A stretch of 14,231 nt of DNA from a bacterium (GTDB lineage: Bacteria; Elusimicrobiota; Elusimicrobia; Elusimicrobiales; UBA9959): NCBI GenBank assembly GCA_021812825.1, contig JAKAMO010000072.1, positions 1 through 14,231 on the forward strand, in the 5' to 3' direction. How positions within the stretch are numbered: position 1 is the stretch's first letter; each line of letters starts with the position of its first letter. The notes under the pieces are model-generated. The model was not told where the DNA came from and made no database searches. It saw only the letters and a program-made list of their open reading frames with translations. Both the position numbers and the translations under genes were made by a program. Shown piece by piece: positions 6,867 through 13,576 of this stretch.

Positions 6867-6907
6867 TATTCTATAAAATTTCACGGCGCGGACCGATATT
6901 CTATAAT
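6867..6907. promoter_or_regulatory. Divergent promoter region with repeated TATTCTATAA
   Basis: TATTCTATAA occurs at 6867-6876 and again at 6897-6906. The second copy provides TATAAT at 6902-6907, a perfect -10 for the HD-domain gene, with TTTCAC at 6879-6884 as a weak -35 at 17-base spacing. On the minus strand the first copy reads TATAGAAT, a possible -10 for the membrane-protein gene. The two promoters would overlap and may compete. Confidence 0.55.
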
Positions 6908-6930
6908 CTACTGGTCGCACCGGAGGGAAT

Positions 6931-7488
6931 ATGCAAAGAGACAGCGCGCTGGCGCTCCTGCGCCGGCATGTGAGCAACGAGAACATGATCAAGCACTGCC
7001 TGGCTTCCGAGGCCGTGATGCGGGCACTGGCCGCGCGCCTGGGCCGGGACCAGGAGCTCTGGGGCCTGGCCGGCCTGCTCCACGATGTGGACGTGGAGCT
7101 GACCGCCGGGGACATCTCGCGGCACACCCACGAGGCGGAAAGGATACTGCGCGAGAGCGGCCTGCCTGAGCATCTGATAGAGGCGGTCAAGCTGCACAAC
7201 GAGGCGGCCCACGGCGGCAGGAAGCGTTCCGAACAGTTCCATAACGCTCTGGCGGCCGCTGAGACCGTCACCGGCCTGATAACGGCCACGGCGCTGGTCT
7301 ACCCGGACCGGAAGCTTGCCGGCGTGAAGGCCTCCTCGGTGGTCAAGCGCATGAAGGACAAGCGCTTCGCCGCCTCGGTGGACAGGTCCATAATCATGGA
7401 ATGCGAGCGTCTGGGGCTCAGGCTCGAGGAGTTCGTGGAGCTGGCGCTGGCCGCTATGCGCGGCATCTCCGGCGAGCTGGGGCTCTGA
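6931..7488 (+). CDS. HD-domain (HDIG-type) protein, putative phosphohydrolase
   Basis: This 185-aa cytosolic protein of the HD superfamily (metal-dependent phosphohydrolases acting on nucleotides or phosphodiesters) has no other domain. Metal-site residues are visible: H22 in 'MIKHCLAS', the HD pair at 51-52 in 'GLLHDVDVE', and further histidines at 65 and 67. Where many relatives have a conserved Asp before 'xxTGLI', this protein has Glu ('AAAETVTGLI', E111), which may weaken or alter metal binding. The C-terminal 'MKDKRFAASVDRSIIMECERLGL' region (in two runs) and the ending 'AMRGISGELGL' match stand-alone HDIG proteins common in anaerobes. GGAGGG at 6922-6927 supports the start. Its stop abuts the stop of the convergent response regulator. 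The substrate is unknown. Confidence 0.85.
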   Translation: MQRDSALALLRRHVSNENMIKHCLASEAVMRALAARLGRDQELWGLAGLLHDVDVELTAGDISRHTHEAERILRESGLPEHLIEAVKLHNEAAHGGRKRSEQFHNALAAAETVTGLITATALVYPDRKLAGVKASSVVKRMKDKRFAASVDRSIIMECERLGLRLEEFVELALAAMRGISGELGL

Positions 7489-7845
7489 TCACTTCCTGGT
7501 CAGCCGAAGTATCTCGCTCACCAGCACGGCCGGGTCATACGGCTTTGTCACTATCCCGGCGACCTGGGTGTCCAGCCGCCTGCGGTGGATCTCGGCAAGG
7601 TCCAGCGCGGTAAACGCCAGTATAGGGCTGTCAGCTGCCCTGGTTATAGCTTTTACGGCCTCTTCCGGACGCATGTCCGGCAGGAGCAGGTCCAGCAGGA
7701 CGAGGTCCGGACGGTCCTTCTGGGCCGAGGCCACTCCCGCGGCGGCGGTACGGGAGCAGGAGACCTGCATGCCGTTGGCCTCGAGGCGCATCTTGACCAG
7801 CGCGGCGTGCTGCGGCTCGTCCTCTATCAGCAGTATCCTAGGCAT
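7489..7845 (-). CDS. Single-domain response regulator (receiver only)
   Basis: This 118-aa CheY-like receiver has no output domain. The acidic pair lies in 'LLIEDE' (E8, D9), the phosphoacceptor is D52 in 'LVLLDLLLPDM', the switch Thr is T79 in 'LAFTALD', and the invariant Lys is K101 in 'VTKPYD'. All active-site residues are present, so it should accept phosphate. Its start overlaps the end of the upstream hybrid kinase by eight bases, and its ribosome site (GGAGAGGAT on the minus strand) lies inside that gene. This strongly suggests a kinase-partner pair. With no output domain it must act by protein contact or relay phosphate onward; the target is not in the window. The TGA abuts the convergent HD gene's TGA with no space. 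Confidence 0.93.
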   Translation of the reverse strand: MPRILLIEDEPQHAALVKMRLEANGMQVSCSRTAAAGVASAQKDRPDLVLLDLLLPDMRPEEAVKAITRAADSPILAFTALDLAEIHRRRLDTQVAGIVTKPYDPAVLVSEILRLTRK

Positions 7846-9646
7846 ATATCCTCTCCCTCGCGGCGCGCAGCGCCGCGATGAAACCGTCCTCGTCCGTGAA
7901 ATCGTCCGGGTACAGCAGGGTGATTATTCTTGAGGACGCTTCCTGGGGGCTTATGCCCCCTGCCTTCTCCAGCGCTCCCTGCACGAAGGCCATGGCCTTG
8001 GCCGACTCCTTTGTGCCGCAGTCCGGCAGGAAGACCAGCAGGTCCCACTCTCCGCCGGTCACTCGGGCGTGCGAACTCCGAAGCGAGTTCTTTATCGAGG
8101 CGCACACGCCGCCGCTCTTCTCGTGGGAGCTCTCCGCCGATATCCGCACGTTCTCTGGGAGCGCCAGGGCCAGCGCGCAGAAACGTTTCTTTGGCGAGGC
8201 CGCGGCCAGTTCCCGCCTGACCAGCAGGCGGGCCGAATCCGAGAAGGAGCGGAGCGGCAGCAAGGCGAAGAACTTGCACCAGCCTCCGGGCTCGCTCTCG
8301 GCCCAGATGCTCCCTCCGTGCATCTCCATTATGCCGCGGCTTATGGCCAGCCCCAGCCCGGTCCCCTTTATTCCGGCCGCGCCGGTGTTGTTCAGCTGCG
8401 TGAACTTACCGAACAGCTTCGGCAGGTCCTCCGGCTGTATGCCGGGGCCCGTGTTCTCCACGCAGAAGAGCGCCTGCCCTTCCATGGGTGACAGCGAAAG
8501 CGTGATCTTCCCGGCTTCGGGCGTGAACTTGATGGCGTTGGAGACCAGATTGTCCAGGACCTGCCGCAGCTTGTTGGCGTCGCAGTAGGCCGTCATCGGT
8601 CCGGCCGGGAGCAGCCTGTCCAGCTTGACGCTCCTTTCCGCTGCCAGCCGGACGTAGTCTTCGGCCGTGGAGGCCAGCAGGGCGCGCAGGTCGGTCTCCG
8701 CCACGTCCATAGGCATCACGCCGGCCTCCATTTTGGTGATGTCCAGCAGCGAGTCGATAAGGCCGTTCAGCCTGGTCACGTTGTCGAGACCCATCCGGAG
8801 CAGTTCCTTCTGCTGCTGTGATACGGGCCCGGTGCTGCCGTCGTAGATCAGGTCCATGGACTCCCGCACTATGGTCAGCGGAGAACGCAGCTCATGCGAA
8901 ACGCGGGAGATGAACTCCCCCCTGTTGTACTCCAGCTCGCGCCTGGCGGTCAAGTCGTGCAGTATCACCAGGCGGCTGCGCTCGCCGGCCCAGTCTATCT
9001 CGGCTTCGCGTATCTGCAAAGGGACTTTTCTGCCGTCCTGCCGCAGCAGGTCCAGTTCGACCGGACCGTCCGTTGCCGGCGGCAGCGCGTACGGAGAGGA
9101 AAGGATATTGTCGAGTTCCCTTCCGGTCAGGCGTTGGGCGCTCAGGTTGGCGAAGGCGACTACCCCGCCTCCCCGGACGACGATTATGCCATCCGGAAGC
9201 TTCTCCAGCAGCGCGCGCAGGCTGGTCTCGACCTGCGTTATCCGCGCCTCGTTGCGGGCCCGCTCTATCGCGAAGCGTATCGAGTAGGAGAGGCTGGGAG
9301 CCGTCAGCGCTCCCTTGACTATATAGTCCTGGGCCCCTTTCTTCACCAGCTGTACGCCCAGCATCTTCTCGTAGCGTCCGGTCATCACTATGATGGGGCG
9401 CCCCTGGAACATCTCCCGGGCGGAGATCAGCGTCTTGGCGCCGAAAGAGTCGGGCAGGTTCAGGTCGAGCAGTATGACGTCCGCCCTTTCCGCTTCGTCC
9501 CTGGCGCACGCCTGCTCCAGGGAGCCGGCTTCGGACAGCTCGAACTGGGGCGGCACCGCCGAGTTGAGGAGGTTCTCCACGACCTTGGCGTCGTGAGGAT
9601 TATCCTCGACAAGCAGCACCTTTATGGCTCGGGTGACCCCCGGCAT
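7838..9646 (-). CDS. Hybrid sensor kinase: receiver, PAS, HisKA, HATPase, degenerate GGDEF-like tail
   Basis: This 602-aa protein has no membrane helix and is probably cytosolic. It starts with a receiver (about 8-120; D61 in 'VILLDLNLPDS', T89, K111). A PAS-like domain follows (about 140-235, 'LPDGIIVVRGGGVVAFANLS'). The dimerisation/phosphotransfer domain has H251 in 'RVSHELRSPL'. The ATPase domain has the N box near 'NLVSNAIKF' (366-374), the G1 box 'ENTGPGI' with Asn where many kinases have Asp, F box 'LFGKF' and G2 box 'KGTGLGL'. The last 130 residues resemble a GGDEF fold, with 'TGGEWDLLVFLP' where cyclases have GG(D/E)EF, and are probably catalytically dead. The receiver at the front suggests it is itself controlled by another kinase. 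The ribosome site is only a G run two bases from the ATG, so the start is less certain. Confidence 0.92.
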   Translation of the reverse strand: MPGVTRAIKVLLVEDNPHDAKVVENLLNSAVPPQFELSEAGSLEQACARDEAERADVILLDLNLPDSFGAKTLISAREMFQGRPIIVMTGRYEKMLGVQLVKKGAQDYIVKGALTAPSLSYSIRFAIERARNEARITQVETSLRALLEKLPDGIIVVRGGGVVAFANLSAQRLTGRELDNILSSPYALPPATDGPVELDLLRQDGRKVPLQIREAEIDWAGERSRLVILHDLTARRELEYNRGEFISRVSHELRSPLTIVRESMDLIYDGSTGPVSQQQKELLRMGLDNVTRLNGLIDSLLDITKMEAGVMPMDVAETDLRALLASTAEDYVRLAAERSVKLDRLLPAGPMTAYCDANKLRQVLDNLVSNAIKFTPEAGKITLSLSPMEGQALFCVENTGPGIQPEDLPKLFGKFTQLNNTGAAGIKGTGLGLAISRGIMEMHGGSIWAESEPGGWCKFFALLPLRSFSDSARLLVRRELAAASPKKRFCALALALPENVRISAESSHEKSGGVCASIKNSLRSSHARVTGGEWDLLVFLPDCGTKESAKAMAFVQGALEKAGGISPQEASSRIITLLYPDDFTDEDGFIAALRAARERIYA

Positions 9647-9673
9647 ATCCCCCCCGGTTTTTCAAAATCAGAA

Positions 9674-9692
9674 GACCGCGGCCTGCGCGGTC
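9674..9692 (-). other. Hairpin in the leader of the kinase transcript
   Basis: GACCGCG and CGCGGTC form a perfect 7-bp stem around a five-base loop, about 30 bases upstream of the kinase start. On the minus strand it is followed by TTCTGATTTTG, which is too broken to be a good terminator. It could affect translation or leader stability; no evidence decides. Confidence 0.4.
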
Positions 9693-9730
9693 ACCGAAAC
9701 GTTACGATGAGAACTTCCTTCCCCACCTCA

Positions 9731-9759
9731 AGGTTAATATATATCTCCGGTACGGTCAA
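9731..9759 (-). promoter_or_regulatory. Candidate promoter for the kinase-response regulator operon
   Basis: On the minus strand TTGACC (9759-9754) is a near-consensus -35, followed by a very AT-rich block reading GATATATATTAACC. The exact -10 is unclear because TATATT is too close and TAACCT is at the right distance but poor. It lies between the terminator at 9780-9810 and the kinase start. Confidence 0.42.
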
Positions 9760-9779
9760 TAGCCTGTTGAGTACATACG

Positions 9780-9810
9780 AAAAAACCGCCGGTTTTGCCG
9801 GCGGTTTTTT
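9780..9810. terminator. Intrinsic terminator after the secreted-protein gene (bidirectional)
   Basis: A perfect 13-bp inverted repeat (six A plus CCGCCGG at 9780-9792; CCGGCGG plus six T at 9798-9810) has the loop TTTTG. The A and T runs flank a GC core on both sides. It lies 17 bases past the stop of the gene at 9828 and separates it from the signalling operon. Confidence 0.9.
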
Positions 9811-9827
9811 GATGCTGCTGGGTGAGT

Positions 9828-10691
9828 TTACTGGAAGAAGTAGATGTTCGCCACGTAGTTGTACGTCTGGTCCCCCACGGTGAAGGGCTCGTCCAGCTTG
9901 TAGGTCCTGGAGGCGATGAACTCCTTCTTGTTGTCGGCCAGGAACTTCTTGTAGTCGGCGAGCTTCTGGGCTATGCCGGCCTCGTCGGCCGCTATCTTCG
10001 ACTTGAAGCCTAGCAGCTTGCCGATATAGACCATCGAGAAGGAGGCGTCCTTCTCCACCAGCGCGACCTTGCCGGTCAGCAGGTCGAAGTCGATGTCGTC
10101 GCCGTTCTTGAGCTGGCGCAGCTGGACCTCGTGGTCCTCGTTCGCATCGGGCTGCGTCAGGTAGTAGACGTTGAAAGTGGGGCGGAAGACGTCGTTCTTG
10201 ATCATGAACGCGGCCACCGGGGTCATCTCCTTCTGCTCGAGGGCCTCGAGCAGCATGTGCTGCTCCTTCTTCATGGCCTCCTGGCTGAGGGCGTCGTAGT
10301 TCATGCCGTCGCCGTTGAACATCCGGATCACGCGGCCGTCGGCGGATTCGTACTTCAGGACGCCGAACTCGTTCTTGTACTCGGTGGAGAGGACCTTCAT
10401 CCCGAACTTGCCGATGATGGGGGTCCAGAAGGAGACGAACTCCTTGAACTCGGCCTCGGTCTTGGCGTAGGTGAAGAGCTGGCTCTTGGAGGCCTGCGCG
10501 TAAAGATGCATGTTGGTGGTTATCTCGCCGGAGTAATGGCCGCATTTCTCGCCGTTCTCCAGGCTGAGCACCGGGGCCGGGACCGCGGAAGCGGGGACCT
10601 TGATGTCGGCGGCGGAGATACCGTTGAGCTCCGTCGCGTAGAGGGCGCCGGCGCTGAAAATGGCCGCCGCAGCTATCGCTAATTTCTTCAT
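9828..10691 (-). CDS. Secreted protein of unknown function
   Basis: This 287-aa protein has a clear signal peptide ('MKKLAIAAAAIFSAGALYA', cut likely before TELNG) and no other membrane segment, so it is exported. I do not recognise a family. The mature part is mixed alpha/beta with many charged residues. It carries one Cys in 'GEKCGHYSGE' and ends in aromatic residues ('YNYVANIYFFQ'), reminiscent of a surface-exposed or outer-membrane-associated strand, though that is speculative. AGGAGG at 10703-10698 is a near-ideal ribosome site, six bases from the ATG, and a strong terminator follows closely. It is probably monocistronic and well expressed. Codon choice is very GC-rich and uniform (AAG, GAG, CTG, TTC), which also fits high expression. 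Confidence 0.85.
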   Translation of the reverse strand: MKKLAIAAAAIFSAGALYATELNGISAADIKVPASAVPAPVLSLENGEKCGHYSGEITTNMHLYAQASKSQLFTYAKTEAEFKEFVSFWTPIIGKFGMKVLSTEYKNEFGVLKYESADGRVIRMFNGDGMNYDALSQEAMKKEQHMLLEALEQKEMTPVAAFMIKNDVFRPTFNVYYLTQPDANEDHEVQLRQLKNGDDIDFDLLTGKVALVEKDASFSMVYIGKLLGFKSKIAADEAGIAQKLADYKKFLADNKKEFIASRTYKLDEPFTVGDQTYNYVANIYFFQ

Positions 10692-10697
10692 TAAATG

Positions 10698-10730
10698 CCT
10701 CCTGCGCTGCTATGTTATCCTAATTTTATA
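10698..10730 (-). promoter_or_regulatory. Candidate -10 box and ribosome site of the secreted-protein gene
   Basis: On the minus strand TATAAAAT (10730-10723) is a likely -10 in an AT-rich block, followed by the AGGAGG ribosome site at 10703-10698. The -35 position reads TTTTTC, which is poor. No clear terminator for the upstream radical-SAM gene is seen in 10731-10795. Confidence 0.42.
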
Positions 10731-10795
10731 TTTTAAGTCCGGCGCGAAAAAGGGCTGAAGGTCCGTGTCCGGCCTAGGACATAAGGCCTATGATC

Positions 10796-12007
10796 TTAGT
10801 CAACCTTCCAGTGCCGCGGCGCCAGGAGCTGGGCTCGCCACTTGCCGAAGGCCTTGCCCCTGGATTCCATCCCCTGCAGGAAGCGGCGTATCCTCGGGCT
10901 TATCCTGGCCCCGGTGGCCCCGGCCAGCGGGGTTCCGGGCAGCGGCATGAAGGCATGGGTATGTATCATCGCGCCGAGCGCCGAAAGGCGCGAGATCATC
11001 TCCATCGAGGCGTCCTCGTCCTCAGCCGTCTCGCCCGGCAGGCCGAAGATGAAATCCAGGTACGGGGTTATGTGGAATTCCTTGCAGAGCCTGGCCGCGG
11101 AGTATATCTCCTCCGGGCCGTGGCCGCGCCTTACCGCGCCGAGCGCTCGCGGGCTGGCCGTCTGCGCGCCGATTATAAGGCGGCGGTTGGCGGCGTACTT
11201 CTTCACCAGCCCCAGTGTTTCCGGGGTGACGTGGTCGGGGCGCACTTCTGACGGGAACGAGCCCACGAAGATCCTGCCCCCTCTCCTGTCCGCCAGTTCC
11301 CCTGCGCGGCGCATGAACTCGGTAAGGGCGGGCAGGTCCAGCCTGCGGCCGTCGGAAGAACCGTAGGCGAAGGCGTCCGGAGTTATGAACCGGATGTCGT
11401 GCAGGCCGCGTGAGAACATGAGGCTCATCATCGCCAGTATCTGCTCCAGCGGCCGGTGGCGCGGCCTGGCCCCGAAAAGGAAGGAGGTCTGGCAGTAGGT
11501 GCAGGCGTAAGGGCAGCCGCGGGTGATCTCGATAGGGCCGAACAGCCCGTAGCCCGGCGAGAGCGCCGGGAAGGCCGAGAGGTCGGCCCGGGTGCCTTTT
11601 ATGACGCGGCCGGCCGGCCTGTTGCCGGCCCCGATGGCGGCCAGCAGCGGCGGCAGGACGTTCTCCCCCTCTCCGGCAACGGCATAATCGAAGCCTATGG
11701 AGAGCGCGTCCTCGGGCAGGGCGCTGGTATGCGGGCCCCCGGCTATGAAGATAGCGTCAGGAGCTTCCCTCCGCAGTTTTCCGACTATCTCCGCGGTGGA
11801 ATCGCGCTGGCAGGAAAAGAAAGAGAAGCATGCGGCCGCCCGCAGGCCTTCGGCCGCGGTCTTGCGCAGGGCGGCGGCCATACCGCGCGGCGTGGCCGGG
11901 AACAGGGCCGTTACTCCGGCGCTCCTGTGGCGCTCCAGCGCCGCAGCGAGGGCATTGATGCTGCTGCGGTTCTCCCGGCTGTAATAGAATACGGCCCGGA
12001 CGCTCAT
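10796..12007 (-). CDS. B12-binding-fold/radical SAM protein, MJ_1487-like
   Basis: This 403-aa protein has an N-terminal cobalamin-binding-type Rossmann domain (about 1-135; 'IFIAGGPHTSALPED' at 87-100 and 'YAVAGEGE' are typical). A radical SAM core follows with the cluster motif C165-x3-C169-x2-C172 in 'EITRGCPYACTYCQTS'. The DxHxxG cobalamin-ligand motif is not visible, so B12 may bind base-off or not at all. The overall layout fits the family called MJ_1487-type B12/radical SAM proteins, whose reaction is unknown. The start at 12007 is chosen because it overlaps the upstream stop as ATGA and has GGGGAGA just before it. A longer reading to 12085 would only add sequence from inside the upstream gene. 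It is the last gene of the aspS-lipA operon. Confidence 0.85.
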   Translation of the reverse strand: MSVRAVFYYSRENRSSINALAAALERHRSAGVTALFPATPRGMAAALRKTAAEGLRAAACFSFFSCQRDSTAEIVGKLRREAPDAIFIAGGPHTSALPEDALSIGFDYAVAGEGENVLPPLLAAIGAGNRPAGRVIKGTRADLSAFPALSPGYGLFGPIEITRGCPYACTYCQTSFLFGARPRHRPLEQILAMMSLMFSRGLHDIRFITPDAFAYGSSDGRRLDLPALTEFMRRAGELADRRGGRIFVGSFPSEVRPDHVTPETLGLVKKYAANRRLIIGAQTASPRALGAVRRGHGPEEIYSAARLCKEFHITPYLDFIFGLPGETAEDEDASMEMISRLSALGAMIHTHAFMPLPGTPLAGATGARISPRIRRFLQGMESRGKAFGKWRAQLLAPRHWKVD

Positions 12008-12708
12008 TCTCCCCCTGCCCGCGCCGTCCTCAGCGCGGCGGGGATGAGGAAGGCGTAGGCCCTGGCGCCCGTCATGCTCAGCCACGGCAGGAACACCAGG
12101 TCCTTAAGGACGGAGGCGGCCACCGTCCAGGGCCTGAGGTCCAGCGAGGCCTGGGAGTGACGGAAGCCCTTCACGACGTAGATGTCCGGGACTATGAAGT
12201 TTATGGCGGCGGTGACCATCAGCAGAGGGAACAGGCGGACTTTCCAGCCGTCGGTAGCCGCCGCGCTCATGGCGAAGGAGTCCTTGATGCCGGTGCGCAG
12301 GTCGACCACGGCGTATTCCGAGAACATGTACGTGAGATAGACGATCACGCCTGGCAGCACCAGCAGCAGCGCGCCGCCGGTGGTCGCCAGCCCCAGCAGG
12401 AAGCTGACCGCGATGGCCCGGTGATAGACCGGGAACGCGCTGAAGAGGTCGCCGTAGCCGCCGCCGGCCCCCCGGGCTATCTTTATGTAGACGAGGTTCG
12501 CTCCGACAGTTACCGGAGTGATGACCAGCGCCATGTAGGGAAGCGCGGTCAGCATGGTGTGCGTGCGGCTTATTATCAGGAAGGTGCCGGCGGAAAGCGC
12601 GGCCTGCGTGAGCGCTACGGCTAGCACCAGCGGCAAGCGGGAGACGTAATCGTCCCAGGCCCTGGTGAACCAGGACACGGCGGCCCTGTCCATCTCAATG
12701 CCCCGCAT
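12004..12708 (-). CDS. Polytopic inner-membrane protein, DUF975/YciC-like
   Basis: This 234-aa protein has about five to six hydrophobic stretches (about 25-47, 55-77, 97-118, 119-135, 157-175, 195-225). The segment 'LLVLPGVIVYLTYMFSEYAV' (115-134), followed by D-x-x-x-G-I-K-x-S and a later 'DGWKVRLF', resembles the core of membrane families of unknown function such as DUF975. The start at 12708 lies inside lipA, with AGGAGG only three bases away. An alternative ATG at 12693 lacks a good ribosome site. It overlaps lipA by 14 bases and the radical-SAM gene by four, so it is firmly part of that operon. A role in envelope or transport is possible but not shown. Confidence 0.8.
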   Translation of the reverse strand: MRGIEMDRAAVSWFTRAWDDYVSRLPLVLAVALTQAALSAGTFLIISRTHTMLTALPYMALVITPVTVGANLVYIKIARGAGGGYGDLFSAFPVYHRAIAVSFLLGLATTGGALLLVLPGVIVYLTYMFSEYAVVDLRTGIKDSFAMSAAATDGWKVRLFPLLMVTAAINFIVPDIYVVKGFRHSQASLDLRPWTVAASVLKDLVFLPWLSMTGARAYAFLIPAALRTARAGGE

Positions 12709-13576
12709 GGGCCTCCTCGTAGAGCGAGCTCGCGCGGTAGGAGCTGCGCACCAGCGGGCCGGACATGACGGCTTTGAAGCCGGCGGCCCTGGCCTTGTCC
12801 GCCCAGAAGGCGAACTCCTCCTCCGTGTAATACCTCGCTACCGGCCTGTGGTTTTTTGACGGCGCGAGATATTGGCCCAGCGTCAGCAGGTCGCAGCCGG
12901 CCCCGGCCAGGTCGCCAATGGCGCGCTGCAGCTCCTCAGCGCTCTCGCCGAGGCCGAGCATGATGCCGGACTTGGTCAGGATATCGGGCCTGAGGCGCTT
13001 GGAATTGGAGATAACGGCCAGCGAGCGGGAATAGTCGGCGCCGGCCCTGGCCCCGGCGTAGAGGCCGGAGACCATCTCCAGGTTGTGCCCCAGCACGTCC
13101 GGCTCCGAGGCCAGAACGGTCTCGAGCGCCTTCAAGTTCCCCTGGAGATCGGGTATGAGGGGCTCGGTTCGTATGCCCGGGGAGAGCTCCTTTATCAGAC
13201 GGTTCGTCTCGGCGAAATGCGCGGCGCCGCCGTCCGGCATGTCGTCCCTGGTCGGCGAGGTGAAGACGACGTATTTGAGTTCCCACTCGCGGCAGAGCTC
13301 GGCCGCGCGGCGGGGCTCGCCGGGGTCCGGCGGCAGGGGCCTGTCCTTCTTGACGGCGCAGAAGGCGCAGCCGCGCGTGCAGATGTCGCCTAGTATCAGG
13401 AACGTGGCCTCCCCGTCGGAGAAGCACTTGCCCTTGTTCGGGCAGCGGGCCTCGTCGCAGACGGTGTGCAGGGAGAGTTGGGAAAGGCGCGCGGCCGTGC
13501 CGGCGGCCGAGGAGCCGCGCAGGCCGGCCTTGTTCCTGCGCGCTTCCCTGAGTATCCAGTCCGGCAGCGTCGGCAT
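12695..13576 (-). CDS. lipA: Lipoyl synthase (radical SAM)
   Basis: LipA inserts two sulfur atoms into octanoyl groups on carrier proteins such as the E2 subunits and GcvH. At 293 aa it has normal length. The sacrificial auxiliary cluster motif is C40-x4-C45-x5-C51 in 'CDEARCPNKGKC', and the radical SAM motif is C66-x3-C70-x2-C73 in 'CTRGCAFC'. The RSSY motif that completes the auxiliary cluster is at 277-280. The 'RDDMPDGGAAHFAETNRLI' segment is also typical. Its ATG shares a base with the aspS stop (TAATG), so translation is coupled. No lipB or lplA lies nearby in this window. Confidence 0.97.
   Translation of the reverse strand: MPTLPDWILREARRNKAGLRGSSAAGTAARLSQLSLHTVCDEARCPNKGKCFSDGEATFLILGDICTRGCAFCAVKKDRPLPPDPGEPRRAAELCREWELKYVVFTSPTRDDMPDGGAAHFAETNRLIKELSPGIRTEPLIPDLQGNLKALETVLASEPDVLGHNLEMVSGLYAGARAGADYSRSLAVISNSKRLRPDILTKSGIMLGLGESAEELQRAIGDLAGAGCDLLTLGQYLAPSKNHRPVARYYTEEEFAFWADKARAAGFKAVMSGPLVRSSYRASSLYEEAHAGH

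Noticed and set aside
12008..12085. Longer start for the radical-SAM gene
   Set aside because: The extension lies inside the upstream membrane-protein gene, adds a low-complexity Arg/Gly-rich stretch, and loses the ATGA overlap and ribosome site at 12007.
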